DNA from: Pseudomonadota bacterium
GTDB lineage: Bacteria > Pseudomonadota > Gammaproteobacteria > Steroidobacterales > SZUA-146
Reading direction: 5' to 3'
Length of the DNA stretch: 64,000 nt
NCBI GenBank assembly: GCA_039028935.1
Contig: JBCCHD010000008.1
Coordinates: 1-64,000 of the forward strand
Part shown: piece by piece, positions 9,638 through 18,469 of the stretch
Layout of the letters: every line of letters starts with the position of its first letter
Position numbering within the stretch: position 1 is the first letter of the stretch
Translations under genes and position numbers: made by a program
Notes under the pieces: generated by a model
What the model was told of the DNA's origin: nothing
Database searches by the model: none
The model's input: the letters and a program-made list of their open reading frames with translations, nothing else

Positions 9638-10924
9638 ATGGCTGATTCCAGCGTAACGATTACTCACGATACCACCGGCGAGAGCATTCAGCTTCCCACG
9701 CGCGAAGGCACCACCGGTACGCCGGTCATCGACATTGGTAATCTTAATAAAGGCTTCGGACACTTTACGCTGGATCCGGGTTTTGTCGCGACCGCGAGCT
9801 GCGAAAGCAAAATTACCTACCTCGATGGCGGTGCCGGTCTGTTGCAGTATCGTGGCTACCCGATCGAACAGCTTGCCGAAAAGTGCGATTACTTAGAAGT
9901 GTGTTATCTGTTGCTCAACGGCGAACTGCCGAATAAAGAGGAAAAGCTAAACTTCGACCATACCATTCGCACGCACACCATGATCAACGAAGGGTTGCGT
10001 CGATTTTTCGACGGCTTTCATCACGATGCCCATCCGATGGCCATGATGACCGGTGTGGTCGGCTCACTGTCGGCGTTCTACCACGATTCGCTCGATATCC
10101 ATGACCCGCAGCAGCGCATGGTCACCGCTCAGCGCATCATCGCCAAAATGCCGACTATTGCAGCGGCGGCCTACAAGCATTCCATTGGTCAGCCGTTTAT
10201 GTACCCGCGCAACGAGTTGAGCTACACCGGCAATCTGCTACACATGATGTACGCCGTGCCAGCTGAGGATTACGAGGTCGATCCAGTGGCCGAAAAAGCT
10301 CTCGATGTGCTGTTTACGCTGCACGCCGACCACGAGCAAAACGCCTCGACCTCTACCGTGCGCCTGGCTGGTTCGTCGGGGACCAACCCATTTGGTGCCA
10401 TCGCCGCCGGCACAGCCTGTCTGTGGGGACCGGCACACGGCGGTGCGAACGAAGCGGTGCTGAGAATGCTCGATGAAATTGGCGACGTGTCGCGAATCGA
10501 TCAGTACATCGCAAAGGCCAAAGACAAAAACGACAGTTTCCGACTGATGGGCTTCGGGCACCGTGTGTACAAGAATTTTGATCCCCGAGCACGCATTATC
10601 AAACGGATCGCTCACGAGGTGTTGGCCAAATATGGCAACGACCCACGCATGGAGCTTGCCATGAAGCTCGAAGAAATTGCGTTGGTCGATGAGTACTTTG
10701 TGAAGCGCGGTTTGTACCCCAACGTCGATTTTTATTCCGGCATTATTTATCGGGCACTCAATATTCCGCTGGAGATGCTCACCGTGATGTTTGCTATCGG
10801 ACGGGCGGTGGGGTGGATTGCGCACTGGCAGGAAATGGTGTCGGGTAAAATGCGTATCGGCCGTCCACGTCAGCTCTACACGGGCGAAGCCAAGCGCGAC
10901 GTACCGACCATCGACGAGCGGTAG
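9638..10924 (+). CDS. gltA: Citrate synthase
   Basis: 428 residues, the usual length of the hexameric gammaproteobacterial type II enzyme, which condenses oxaloacetate and acetyl-CoA to citrate in the cytoplasm. The conserved active-site blocks are present: [12 protein letters not shown] (His), MGFGHRVYK (His) and [15 protein letters not shown] (Asp). The N-terminal small domain carries [18 protein letters not shown]. An upstream in-frame start at 9515 would add 41 residues unlike citrate synthase; the ATG at 9638 with AAAGGA upstream gives the family N-terminus. It stands alone, with sizeable gaps on both sides. Confidence 0.97.
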   Translation: MADSSVTITHDTTGESIQLPTREGTTGTPVIDIGNLNKGFGHFTLDPGFVATASCESKITYLDGGAGLLQYRGYPIEQLAEKCDYLEVCYLLLNGELPNKEEKLNFDHTIRTHTMINEGLRRFFDGFHHDAHPMAMMTGVVGSLSAFYHDSLDIHDPQQRMVTAQRIIAKMPTIAAAAYKHSIGQPFMYPRNELSYTGNLLHMMYAVPAEDYEVDPVAEKALDVLFTLHADHEQNASTSTVRLAGSSGTNPFGAIAAGTACLWGPAHGGANEAVLRMLDEIGDVSRIDQYIAKAKDKNDSFRLMGFGHRVYKNFDPRARIIKRIAHEVLAKYGNDPRMELAMKLEEIALVDEYFVKRGLYPNVDFYSGIIYRALNIPLEMLTVMFAIGRAVGWIAHWQEMVSGKMRIGRPRQLYTGEAKRDVPTIDER

Positions 10925-11115
10925 TCGCCCCAAGACGCGGCGGATTCAGTGGGGCGGTCGATGCACGCTCGTCGACGCCGTGCGTTAGCGTCGCGGTTCA
11001 TCCACATCGCCGATCGCGGTGTGTCAGACGATGTTTGTGGCTACCTTGCCTCAGGCGTTTGGCCCCCCACTGTCTTGAATGCGACCAACGACCGCGCCCA
11101 ACCGGCCGCGGACTA

Positions 11116-11139
11116 AAAGTGTGCGTCACGTCACACTTT
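11116..11139. promoter_or_regulatory. CRP-like operator 1
   Basis: Arms AAAGTGTG and CACACTTT are exact inverted repeats around 11127.5. The core reads TGTGC-N6-TCACA (11120-11135), one mismatch from the CRP consensus TGTGA-N6-TCACA. The Crp-like protein in this window has a nearly CRP-identical recognition helix, so binding is plausible. Confidence 0.65.
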
Positions 11140-11161
11140 ACCCCCTTGATTCAGTAAGTTA

Positions 11162-11177
11162 TGTGAATTATGTCACG
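11162..11177. promoter_or_regulatory. CRP-like operator 2
   Basis: TGTGA-N6-TCACG, one mismatch from the CRP consensus. Its centre (11169.5) is 42 bases from operator 1, about four helical turns, so two dimers could bind on one face. A transcription start near 11211 would place this site at about -41.5, the classical class II activation position; the -10 there is weak (CACACT), as CRP-dependent promoters often are. Confidence 0.6.
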
Positions 11178-11237
11178 GCGCTGCCGGTGTGCCTGCGCCA
11201 CACTAACCTTGACATAACCATGATCAGGGTGATCATT

Positions 11238-11489
11238 ATGAACGACGTAAACCGCGCCATATCAATTACGGACCGATTACTGGCCTGGGACATGCTCGAC
11301 AGTGCTGCCACAGTGTTGGAAACCAGCCTGGAGAGTAATCCTTATCATCCCGAGCTCTTGCGACGGCTGGGTAAGGTGCGTCTGGCTCAGGGGCTTCCTC
11401 AAGAAGCGATACCGTATCTTAAACTTGCGATTCAACACGACCAAACACGCGATGCGCTGTCGGCGGACAGTCGCGTGTCGGTATCCTAA
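11238..11489 (+). CDS. Small TPR protein, paralogue of the 24333 gene
   Basis: 83 residues made of helix pairs typical of TPR repeats (AISITDRLLAWDMLDSAATV; LLRRLGKVRLAQGLPQEAIP). Start ATG is chosen because AGGGTG lies six bases upstream; an in-frame ATG at 11220 lacks such a site. It aligns along its length with the 24333 protein (for example RRLGKVRLAQG against QRLGRIYLKQG, and AIPYLKLAI against AVPLFQEAL), so the two are paralogues. No catalytic motif; a protein-interaction adaptor role is likely for the fold. The two CRP-like sites upstream suggest regulation by the Crp-like protein. Confidence 0.75.
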   Translation: MNDVNRAISITDRLLAWDMLDSAATVLETSLESNPYHPELLRRLGKVRLAQGLPQEAIPYLKLAIQHDQTRDALSADSRVSVS

Positions 11490-11544
11490 TCGGACGAGTC
11501 GAAGTCGACACGTTACAGGGTGATGACGCGCCGAACTGCCGCCG

Positions 11545-12906
11545 TCAGGTGATGACGTGGTAGCACGGCGTGTAGTCGCCGTGTAGTTTCATCCGGCCCG
11601 CATCGGCAAAGGCACTGAGCAATTCATCGAGCATGCGCATAATGCGCTTATCGCCGCTTATCTGGAAAGGGCCATGTTCTTCGATAGCGGTGATGCCCTG
11701 TTCTTTGACGTTGCCGGCGACGATGCCGGAAAACACCCGTCGCAGATTGGCGGCGAGTTCATGAACCGGTTGCCCCAATGAGATGTTCAGTTGCGACATG
11801 TTTTCATGAGTCGGTTCGAACGGCATCTGGAAATCGGGGTCGATCTGCATGACCCAGTTGTAATAAAACGCGTCACTGTTGTCCCGACGAAATGCCCGCA
11901 CTTGCTCAAATCCTTGCTTCATTTCCACCGCGACTCGAGCGGGATCATCAATGATGATGGTGTAGAGCTGCTGTGCTTCGGGGCCGAGGGTCTGGCTGAT
12001 AAATTCATCGAGCTGTCGAAAATAGTCGGCCGAACTTTTTGGGCCAGTCCAGATAAACGGCAGTGGCATATTGCGATTGTCGGGGTGCAGTTTGATGCCG
12101 AGAAGATAAAGAATTTCTTCGGCTGTGCCCGCGCCACCGGGAAACACTGTAACGCCATGACCGGTCCGCACAAAGGCCTCCAGTCGTTTTTCGATGTCGG
12201 GCATGATCACCAGATTATTAACAATCGGATTCGGTGCCTCGGCGGCGATAATGCCGGGTTCGGAGATACCGATGTAACGACCGCTGCCCATACGCTGTTT
12301 GGCATGGCCAATGGTGGCGCCTTTCATAGGGCCTTTCATCGCGCCCGGTCCGCAGCCGGTGATCACATTGAGGCCGCGCAAACCAAATTGGTAACCCACC
12401 GCTTTGGTGTAGTCATACTCGGTGCGGCTGATGGAGTGTCCGCCCCAGCAGACCACCATGTCGAGGGCTTGTCCGGGCTTGAGGGCACCGGCACGGCGCA
12501 AAATATGGAAAACGGCGTTGGTGATGTCGTCGGGATTCGATAAGTCGAAACGATCGGACTTGAGAATTTCCTGGTCGACAAACACGATGTCGCGCAAGAC
12601 GGAAAACAGGTTTTCTTGCATGCCTTTGATTATTTCGCCATCGACAAACGCGGACTCGGGTGCATTTTTGAGCACCAGCTTTAAACCACGCTCTTGTTGT
12701 TCGAGCTGAATATCGAACTGTTCGTGTTTCGCGAGCATCGATTTGGCGTCGTCTTCTTCGGCGCCACTGTTTAAGACAGCCAGGCAGCACTGGCGAAACA
12801 ACGCATAGAGACGCGTGTCGGCGCCGTCGGTGAGAATGCTGGTTTCCGTTTGCGAGAGCAGTTCCAGGCTGCCCACCGGGGATACGCGTGCGTCAATGCC
12901 GCTCAT
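11545..12906 (-). CDS. ppnN: Nucleotide 5'-monophosphate nucleosidase PpnN (LOG family)
   Basis: 453 residues, against 454 in E. coli PpnN (YgdH), which splits nucleoside monophosphates into base and ribose-5-phosphate and is activated by (p)ppGpp. The Rossmann-type LOG core in the middle carries the signature PGGAGTAEE (about residue 255), with N- and C-terminal PpnN-specific domains on either side. CWGGHSIS and GCGPGAMKGPMKGA match the family. It is convergent with the small TPR gene and lies downstream of the exonuclease gene on the same strand (68-base gap). No signs of damage. Confidence 0.95.
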   Translation of the reverse strand: MSGIDARVSPVGSLELLSQTETSILTDGADTRLYALFRQCCLAVLNSGAEEDDAKSMLAKHEQFDIQLEQQERGLKLVLKNAPESAFVDGEIIKGMQENLFSVLRDIVFVDQEILKSDRFDLSNPDDITNAVFHILRRAGALKPGQALDMVVCWGGHSISRTEYDYTKAVGYQFGLRGLNVITGCGPGAMKGPMKGATIGHAKQRMGSGRYIGISEPGIIAAEAPNPIVNNLVIMPDIEKRLEAFVRTGHGVTVFPGGAGTAEEILYLLGIKLHPDNRNMPLPFIWTGPKSSADYFRQLDEFISQTLGPEAQQLYTIIIDDPARVAVEMKQGFEQVRAFRRDNSDAFYYNWVMQIDPDFQMPFEPTHENMSQLNISLGQPVHELAANLRRVFSGIVAGNVKEQGITAIEEHGPFQISGDKRIMRMLDELLSAFADAGRMKLHGDYTPCYHVIT

Positions 12907-12974
12907 ATAGGTGCTCCGTGTTAAGTACTCTAGCCAGCCCTTAATAGTAGCAGTTACGCCGCTTCGGCTCGCGT

Positions 12975-13874
12975 CTAAATTCGTGCTGAAAAGCGGTTAA
13001 ACGCGTTGATTGTATCGACCGGTAACGAACGTTGGCCGCCGTACACGTTAGATTCCAAAAACGCCTGTTCCTCGTCGAGTTCGGTGTCGCCCAAATCTTT
13101 GTACCACGCTTTGGGGCGACCATCGGCGCCGCTATTCCAACGGTAGCCGCGCGACTTCAAAACGTCTTTGCTTTCAAATGGCGCATTGGCTGCCCACAGT
13201 CGAAAGCCTTTGCGGCGTGCGGTATTGAGTAGTTCCGCCAGCGCCGGCTGATCATCGAGCGTATAGCTCAAAACATGAATCCCTGCCAGGCAATCGGTCA
13301 CCGCCCGATGACCACTGTAGAAAAACCCTTGTCGATAGGCCAAGTATTCCAGTTTTGCACTTTCAAAGCCTGCCTCGCGCCAATCGATTTGTGCGACCGA
13401 ACAGGCCCAGGCCTTGTTGGCGAAAAACGGGAAGCTAGCCTCGACAAACTTTCGATCAAAGCCGGCGTTGTGCGCCACAATGATGGAGGCGTCTTGAATA
13501 AACGCTTCGATTACCTGCGCGTCAAACGACTCACCGTTCACCATCTCGTCGGTGATGCCGGTAATGCGCGTGATTTCTGCAGGAATGGGCACGCCAGGAT
13601 CATTAAGTTCGTCATACTCATCACCCAGTCGGTACAGGGTACCGTCACTGGAGAACGAGAACTTCACCATGGCAAGTTCGATGATATGATCGGCACCGTG
13701 ATCGAACCCGGTTGTTTCGACATCGAGGTAGATGCCGGTTTTCACGGCTTCGCGATTGTCCGGAAGCGGCGCATACTGATCGGGTTTTTGGTAGCGCTTG
13801 ACGACGCGATAGTCGTCGTGGGTCGCCAGGGCGCGTGCTAATTCGGCCGGATCGGCGTGAGCAAAGTCTGCCAT
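12975..13874 (-). CDS. DEDDh-type 3'-5' exonuclease
   Basis: 299 residues. All DnaQ-like motifs are present: YLDVETTGFD (Exo I), VAHNAGFDRKF (Exo II) and HRAVTDC (Exo III), so metal-dependent 3'-5' exonuclease activity is expected. The C-terminal ~80 residues (FRLWAANAPFESKD, LKSRGYRWN, KAWYKDL) form an extra module seen on related proteobacterial exonucleases. The start is the ATG with GGGAG six bases upstream; an in-frame start 27 codons earlier has no such site. Divergent from cdd. Not the replicative DnaQ by context or length; a repair or RNA-processing role is possible. Confidence 0.9.
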   Translation of the reverse strand: MADFAHADPAELARALATHDDYRVVKRYQKPDQYAPLPDNREAVKTGIYLDVETTGFDHGADHIIELAMVKFSFSSDGTLYRLGDEYDELNDPGVPIPAEITRITGITDEMVNGESFDAQVIEAFIQDASIIVAHNAGFDRKFVEASFPFFANKAWACSVAQIDWREAGFESAKLEYLAYRQGFFYSGHRAVTDCLAGIHVLSYTLDDQPALAELLNTARRKGFRLWAANAPFESKDVLKSRGYRWNSGADGRPKAWYKDLGDTELDEEQAFLESNVYGGQRSLPVDTINAFNRFSARI

Positions 13875-13941
13875 CGCGGTCTCCCGTAAAACAACAAGGG
13901 CGAAAGGGTAGCACGACGCTACCTGGCCGAGGAGAGTGGTT

Positions 13942-14319
13942 TTGGAGCAACTCAAACGACTGGCTCGAAACGCGAGTAGCCGTGCGTATAGCCCTTATTC
14001 AGGCATTCGCGTTGGGGCGGCGGTGTGTGATGAATCGGGTCGAACATTTACCGGCTGCAACATCGAAAATGCCAGCTATGGGTTGACGTTATGTGCTGAA
14101 CGGGTGGCGATGGCGACGGCTGTCGCGGCCGGTGCCACCGAGATCAAAGCGCTGGCCGTCGTGCTCAATGCCGACGGCGAAACGGTAGAGAAATTCACCC
14201 CCTGTGGCGCCTGTCTTCAGTTTCTCGCCGAGTTTGCCGACCGCGATACGCCGGTTTCGGTGGGCGATGTCGACTTCGTCTTAAGTGATTTACTCGCCAA
14301 TCCATTTGCGGTGTCGTGA
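13942..14319 (+). CDS. cdd: Cytidine deaminase
   Basis: About 125 residues, the short tetrameric type that converts (deoxy)cytidine to (deoxy)uridine in pyrimidine salvage. The zinc site is complete: CAERVA with the catalytic Glu, and PCGACLQ with two Cys; NIENASYGLT binds substrate. A GTG at 13936 lies only about two bases after GAGGAGA, whereas the TTG at 13942 is seven bases after AGGAG, so the TTG is preferred; the difference is two residues. The stop overlaps the next gene's start (GTGA), indicating translational coupling. Confidence 0.94.
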   Translation: MEQLKRLARNASSRAYSPYSGIRVGAAVCDESGRTFTGCNIENASYGLTLCAERVAMATAVAAGATEIKALAVVLNADGETVEKFTPCGACLQFLAEFADRDTPVSVGDVDFVLSDLLANPFAVS

Positions 14320-14948
14320 CTGCCCATTACAAAAGCCCGAGAATGACCGCCGAACTGATCGTTAGAGCAGAGCGTCATTTGGCCAAAGACCCGATCATGC
14401 GCAGGGTAATCCGGCAGCATGGACCTTGCACGCTTGCGCGCGGCCGACCGGACTACTTTGACACCCTCGCCTGGTCGATCGTCTCGCAGCAGTTGTCGAC
14501 CAAAGCGGCGCACACGATCGGAACCCGCGTCTTAGCATTGACCGATCAGACGCGTATGGCCGCAGCGCCGATACGCGCTGCGTCCCATGAAGCGTTGCGC
14601 GGTGCGGGGCTGTCCAACAATAAAGCCCGCTTTTTACACGCGCTGTGTGATGAGGTGCTCGACGGTCATCTAAATTTTCGTTCGCTGGCGCAGATGCCCG
14701 ACGAGGCGGTGATCCAGCGGTTGATCCAATTGAAGGGAATTGGGCGCTGGACTGCGGAGATGTTCCTGATGTTTGCCCTCAAGCGTGCCGATGTGGCGTC
14801 TCCCGATGATGTGGGTCTGCAGCGCGCCTTGTTTGAACTCTATCCGCTTCGCAAACGCCCGTCGCCGCGACGCTTCCATGAACTTTTGCGCCAGTTCTCA
14901 CCGTATCGTACGGTGGCATGCTGGTATTTATGGCGTACCGTCGATTAA
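14316..14948 (+). CDS. DNA-3-methyladenine glycosylase, AlkA-like (HhH-GPD)
   Basis: 210 residues. It belongs to the helix-hairpin-helix/Gly-Pro-Asp glycosylases that excise alkylated purines in base-excision repair. The hairpin reads LKGIGRWTAEMFL and the catalytic Asp follows in ASPDDVGLQRAL. Length and start suit the short MAG/AlkA form without the N-terminal TBP-like domain of E. coli AlkA. It starts at a GTG overlapping the cdd stop, so the two are coupled. With the alkyltransferase-like protein at 26336 this gives the window two alkylation-damage proteins. Confidence 0.93.
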   Translation: MTAHYKSPRMTAELIVRAERHLAKDPIMRRVIRQHGPCTLARGRPDYFDTLAWSIVSQQLSTKAAHTIGTRVLALTDQTRMAAAPIRAASHEALRGAGLSNNKARFLHALCDEVLDGHLNFRSLAQMPDEAVIQRLIQLKGIGRWTAEMFLMFALKRADVASPDDVGLQRALFELYPLRKRPSPRRFHELLRQFSPYRTVACWYLWRTVD

Positions 14949-15161
14949 CGCGGATTTGAACGCGTCGCCCTTTGCGCATCGAGGCTTAGCCATGGTTACG
15001 GGACGGCTGTTGTCGACTCGCGCCCTGATTGACGGTCGTGCCGGTTTAGGTGTCGGCCGACGGCGTATTTACCCGAATAACCATTCAAAGCCGTGTAGAA
15101 TCCCTTTCGGCCCGACGCGTTTTACACGTGTCTGACGTTGACGACCTATCGATTACGTGTG

Positions 15162-16424
15162 ATGAAAATTCCCGACACACCGATTTTCTCTTCGCCCTTG
15201 CGGCGCATTACCGTCGATCTTGATCCACTCACCGATGTGGGTCGGGAGAGTGAGGGCTGTGAGGAGCTCGGCCTGCCACGTGATTATCGAGACCGCGTGT
15301 GGGACGCCGTCGAGCGTTGGTATCGCACAGGCACGCAACCGTTCGTGTCGCTGTGCGTCCGTAAACAAGGGTCCATGGTTATCCATCGCAGTCTTGGGCA
15401 TCGTCACGGCACCTGGTCGAAAAACGGGATGGGTGCCGATGGCGAGGTCGGATCGATCGACACGCCGATCACGGTGTTTTCCGCGTCCAAGGCGTTAACC
15501 GCGCTGCTCATTCACGGGTTGGCTGAGGAAGGTGTGCTCAATCTGGATGAGCGGGTCGCGCACTATTTGCCAGCGTTTGCTGCGAATGGGAAAGCGTCTA
15601 TTACAATCAGCCAGGTGCTGAGCCATCAAGGTGGCTTTCCGGTGATGCCAAAAGGGCTGCCGCCGGAGACCATTTTCGATTACGAGCGAGTCGTGGATAT
15701 CCTCATGGCCAGTCCGTTGCAACGGCCACCCGGTCGCGGCACCGCCTATCACGCGGTTAGCGGCGGCTACATTCTTGGTGCGTTGGCCAATACGGTAACG
15801 GGTAAGTCGCTCAACCAGATTCTGCGCAAACGTGTTTGTGTGCCGCTTGGGCTGCCGACGTTGCGTTACGGTGCCCCGCTCAATGGGCAGTCGCGCGTCG
15901 CGACCAACTACAACACAGGCGGCGTGCACCGCTGGCCGGTGTCGTCACTGATCGAGCGAACGCTGGGTGCCGATTGGAATACGGTCGTTGAGTTGTCGAA
16001 TCAGCCCGGCTTTTTGTCGACCACGGTGCCAGCCGGCAATGCGATTGGCACCGCAAGCGAATGGGGGCTTTTGATGGAGTTGCTCCTTAATCAGGGCCGG
16101 ATTGGCGATGTGCAGGTGTTTGCGCCCGACACATTAAGGCGCGTGACGCAGTTTAAGGCCGGTAGTATTCTCGACGGCACGCTGTTTGTGCCGTCTCGAT
16201 TCAGCGAGGGTCTAATGCTTGGTGCCAATCCGGTGAGTTTGTTCGGCCCGATGACCAAAGACGCGTTGGGCCACCTTGGTTTCATTAATATTTTTTGTTG
16301 GGCCGATCCGTCGCGCGACCTCTCCGTGGCACTGCTATCGACCGGCAAGTCGCTGTTCGGGCTGCACCTCGCTGAGTTGATGCGGGTGCTTTTTGCGATC
16401 AATCGCGCGCCGCGCGCACGCTAA
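15162..16424 (+). CDS. Serine hydrolase of the beta-lactamase/esterase (class C-like) fold
   Basis: About 420 residues from the ATG at 15162; a TTG at 15138 would add eight residues and neither has a clear ribosome-binding site. The SxxK nucleophile motif is FSASKAL (about residue 106), and the Tyr of the second motif may be in AYHAVSGGYILG. Family blocks ITISQVLSHQGGFP and KDALGHLGFINIFCW are clear. Such proteins are EstB-like esterases or peptidases more often than true beta-lactamases. No signal peptide is seen, so it is probably cytoplasmic. It follows the glycosylase by about 210 bases. Confidence 0.85.
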   Translation: MKIPDTPIFSSPLRRITVDLDPLTDVGRESEGCEELGLPRDYRDRVWDAVERWYRTGTQPFVSLCVRKQGSMVIHRSLGHRHGTWSKNGMGADGEVGSIDTPITVFSASKALTALLIHGLAEEGVLNLDERVAHYLPAFAANGKASITISQVLSHQGGFPVMPKGLPPETIFDYERVVDILMASPLQRPPGRGTAYHAVSGGYILGALANTVTGKSLNQILRKRVCVPLGLPTLRYGAPLNGQSRVATNYNTGGVHRWPVSSLIERTLGADWNTVVELSNQPGFLSTTVPAGNAIGTASEWGLLMELLLNQGRIGDVQVFAPDTLRRVTQFKAGSILDGTLFVPSRFSEGLMLGANPVSLFGPMTKDALGHLGFINIFCWADPSRDLSVALLSTGKSLFGLHLAELMRVLFAINRAPRAR

Positions 16425-16531
16425 GTCATGACTGCTTACAATGTAAAACAACTGTGTCGTTCTGATGAAACAAACGATGCACATCGATGCGTACGGTATA
16501 CTCCCACTCTCGTCTGAATCGAATCGTGGCT

Positions 16532-16936
16532 ATGTCTGACCTCATCACTAACATTTGGGTTGTTGCACTGATCAGTGTGCTGCTGGGCGTGGGTCTTGGT
16601 GTGTTGATCGCGCGCGTATTCGCTCGTGATTCTGGCGGCCGCACGGCGGCTGACGTACAGGCCGAGCTGGACCAGTATAAAGAAGAAGTCGGTCAACACT
16701 TCACGACCACTTCTGAACTTTTTCGCGACTTGACCGAGAAATATCGCGATGTGTACAACCACTTGGCGAGCGGTGCTCAATCGCTCGGTGAAGATGCCAT
16801 GGACCAGACGCGTATTGAATTTACGCCGTCCAACGCGGTGACGGCGGAAGACTCAATTGACCACACGGATCAAACTGAAGCCGCCTCGACCGACACCGAC
16901 CGGTCGGGCGACGATCCGCCACTCGGCGCGGGGTAA
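16532..16936 (+). CDS. YhcB/DUF1043 family inner-membrane protein
   Basis: 134 residues. One N-terminal membrane helix (IWVVALISVLLGVGLGVLIARVF) is followed by a coiled coil (AELDQYKEEVGQHFTTTSELFRDL) and an acidic Thr/Asp-rich tail, the layout of E. coli YhcB (also called ZapG/LapD), which links cell division and envelope synthesis. The blocks VGQHFTTTSELF and YRDVYNHLASGAQ are typical of the family. The ATG at 16532 is chosen so the membrane helix sits at the N-terminus; an upstream in-frame start at 16487 would put 15 basic residues before it. Convergent with the PLP-enzyme gene, seven bases away. Confidence 0.88.
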   Translation: MSDLITNIWVVALISVLLGVGLGVLIARVFARDSGGRTAADVQAELDQYKEEVGQHFTTTSELFRDLTEKYRDVYNHLASGAQSLGEDAMDQTRIEFTPSNAVTAEDSIDHTDQTEAASTDTDRSGDDPPLGAG

Positions 16937-16943
16937 GCCACGG

Positions 16944-18017
16944 TCAGCGATACCGGGCGAAGTCCTCTCCAAGGGAAGCCAGCGCATCGATCTCCGCCAG
17001 TGGTGTGTCGACGGCGTTGAGCGTACACCAGAATAGCGCTGGTCCATCAAATTGCGCTTGTTGCCGATGCGCGGTCAACGCGGCAAACGCTTTGCCCGTG
17101 TAAGTACCATCGAGGTTTAAACCTGCCGTGCGAGCAAATTCGATTGCGTCTAGCGCCTCGGGAGTGGGCTCGGCGTAGGCTGTTCCAAAAAAATCGTCAA
17201 CAAATAGAACACGATCCGGGTGTAGTGTTGCGTCCAAAGGGAGCGACGGTACGGTTGACTTGAGCAGCGCGACACTGTGTTCATAAAGGGCGGAAAACTT
17301 ATGTGGCGACGCGACGCCGCGCTCAGTGACTCTAACTGCAACCACCTGGGTGGGCCAATCCAACAGTGTCATGCCAATAGCGAGACCTACGGCGGTGCCC
17401 ATCGTGCCGCACGCTACGTAGATGCGCTCCGGTTGAGGCAGTTCGCCGTTGGCGACTTGAGTGGCTAACTCATAGGCGGCCGACACATAACCCAGCGAGG
17501 CAAGCGGTGCCGAACCGCCCAGCGGTACGAGCACCGTATCTTCTGCCTGGGCGAGCGTATGTGCGTGATCGAGCGCATCGCGAAACTGCTCGTACACATA
17601 CAGTTGCGTGCCGAGTGCCACATGGCGGCGCAGATTGAGCGTGGCGATGGCACCGGGTGGTTGATGGGACAGGCACGCGGTGCAGCGCATACCGAGATGG
17701 TGGGCATAGGTGCTTGTGGCGACCGCGTGATTGGACCCTGCGCCCCCCAGTGTGACGATGTGTTGTGCGCCCTGGTTCTGTGCGTCCGCGAGCAAGTACT
17801 CCAACTTTCGCACCTTATTTCCGGCGTACAACTTGCTGCAGCGTCCATCGTGTTTAACCCAGACGTCTCGCCAGATATCGGCGTTGGCGCTTGACCCTCG
17901 TTGGATCGCGTCGCGGTCAAGCGCTCGTTGCCCATTGATGGCAAAAACCGGCGTCGGTAGCGTGGCAAGTGGTACGCGTGGAAAGGCGTTGACGAGTGCT
18001 TCGGGCAGTATCGGCAT
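16944..18017 (-). CDS. PLP-dependent D-cysteine desulfhydrase / ACC deaminase family enzyme
   Basis: About 357 residues of the fold-type II PLP family. The Lys that holds PLP lies in YAGNKVRKLEYLL, GGAGSNHAVATS follows, and the phosphate-binding ACGTMGTAVGLAIG is present. Family members release ammonia from D-cysteine (with H2S) or from 1-aminocyclopropane-1-carboxylate; sequence alone does not choose between them. Two ATGs lie six bases apart; the downstream one (18017) has AGGA at better spacing. It is divergent from the metalloprotease gene. Confidence 0.88.
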   Translation of the reverse strand: MPILPEALVNAFPRVPLATLPTPVFAINGQRALDRDAIQRGSSANADIWRDVWVKHDGRCSKLYAGNKVRKLEYLLADAQNQGAQHIVTLGGAGSNHAVATSTYAHHLGMRCTACLSHQPPGAIATLNLRRHVALGTQLYVYEQFRDALDHAHTLAQAEDTVLVPLGGSAPLASLGYVSAAYELATQVANGELPQPERIYVACGTMGTAVGLAIGMTLLDWPTQVVAVRVTERGVASPHKFSALYEHSVALLKSTVPSLPLDATLHPDRVLFVDDFFGTAYAEPTPEALDAIEFARTAGLNLDGTYTGKAFAALTAHRQQAQFDGPALFWCTLNAVDTPLAEIDALASLGEDFARYR

Positions 18018-18023
18018 GGTCAT

Positions 18024-18469
18024 CCTAATGGTTATGTGGTCGTGCTCGATAAGGTCTTAGTTCAGTGTATCGTCAGACAGATGAGCGTCGCGCTCTCGCC
18101 ATTCTTTCCGATGATTGTCGCGCGGGGTATTGCCCATCTTAGCGATTCATTATGTAAAGCGTCATCCACACTGCAAACGATTGGCGCCGCGCCTGTGGCG
18201 CGATGGGACGGTAGGATTGAGTCTAACGTATTGTTTGTTTTGGTCCGATCCGGCCGAATACGTGTTGATTTCAGCCGCGTGGAGTGTTTTTTATCGGTTC
18301 CGCCGTGATACTGTGGGGTGAAGGTTTGGCCGGGGGGTGCCGGCTTGATGCTGCGCAACGCGGCGTACAAGAATAATGCCGGAATCACCGGTACGCATCA
18401 CGACATGATCCGGTCATTCCAGGCGGTTGCCAGGCGAGCGCGCGCCGTTTTAATCCAGAGGATGAGTCG
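18024..18469. other. Divergent intergenic region before the metalloprotease
   Basis: About 446 bases separating divergent genes. No credible coding frame. It should carry both promoters, but no strong -35/-10 pair stands out. The metalloprotease ribosome-binding site (AGAGGA) is at the right end. Confidence 0.4.

Larger units (their letters stand above)
10925..11237. other. Regulatory intergenic region between gltA and the first TPR gene
   Basis: 313 bases without a credible gene. It contains two CRP-type inverted repeats 42 bases apart (listed separately) and, just before the TPR gene, two copies of TGATCA flanking GGG. No gltA terminator with a T-run was found. Confidence 0.6.

Noticed and set aside
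12363..12800. Several open frames of 70-125 codons overlapping ppnN
   Set aside because: They lie in other frames of a full-length conserved gene and have no motifs of their own.
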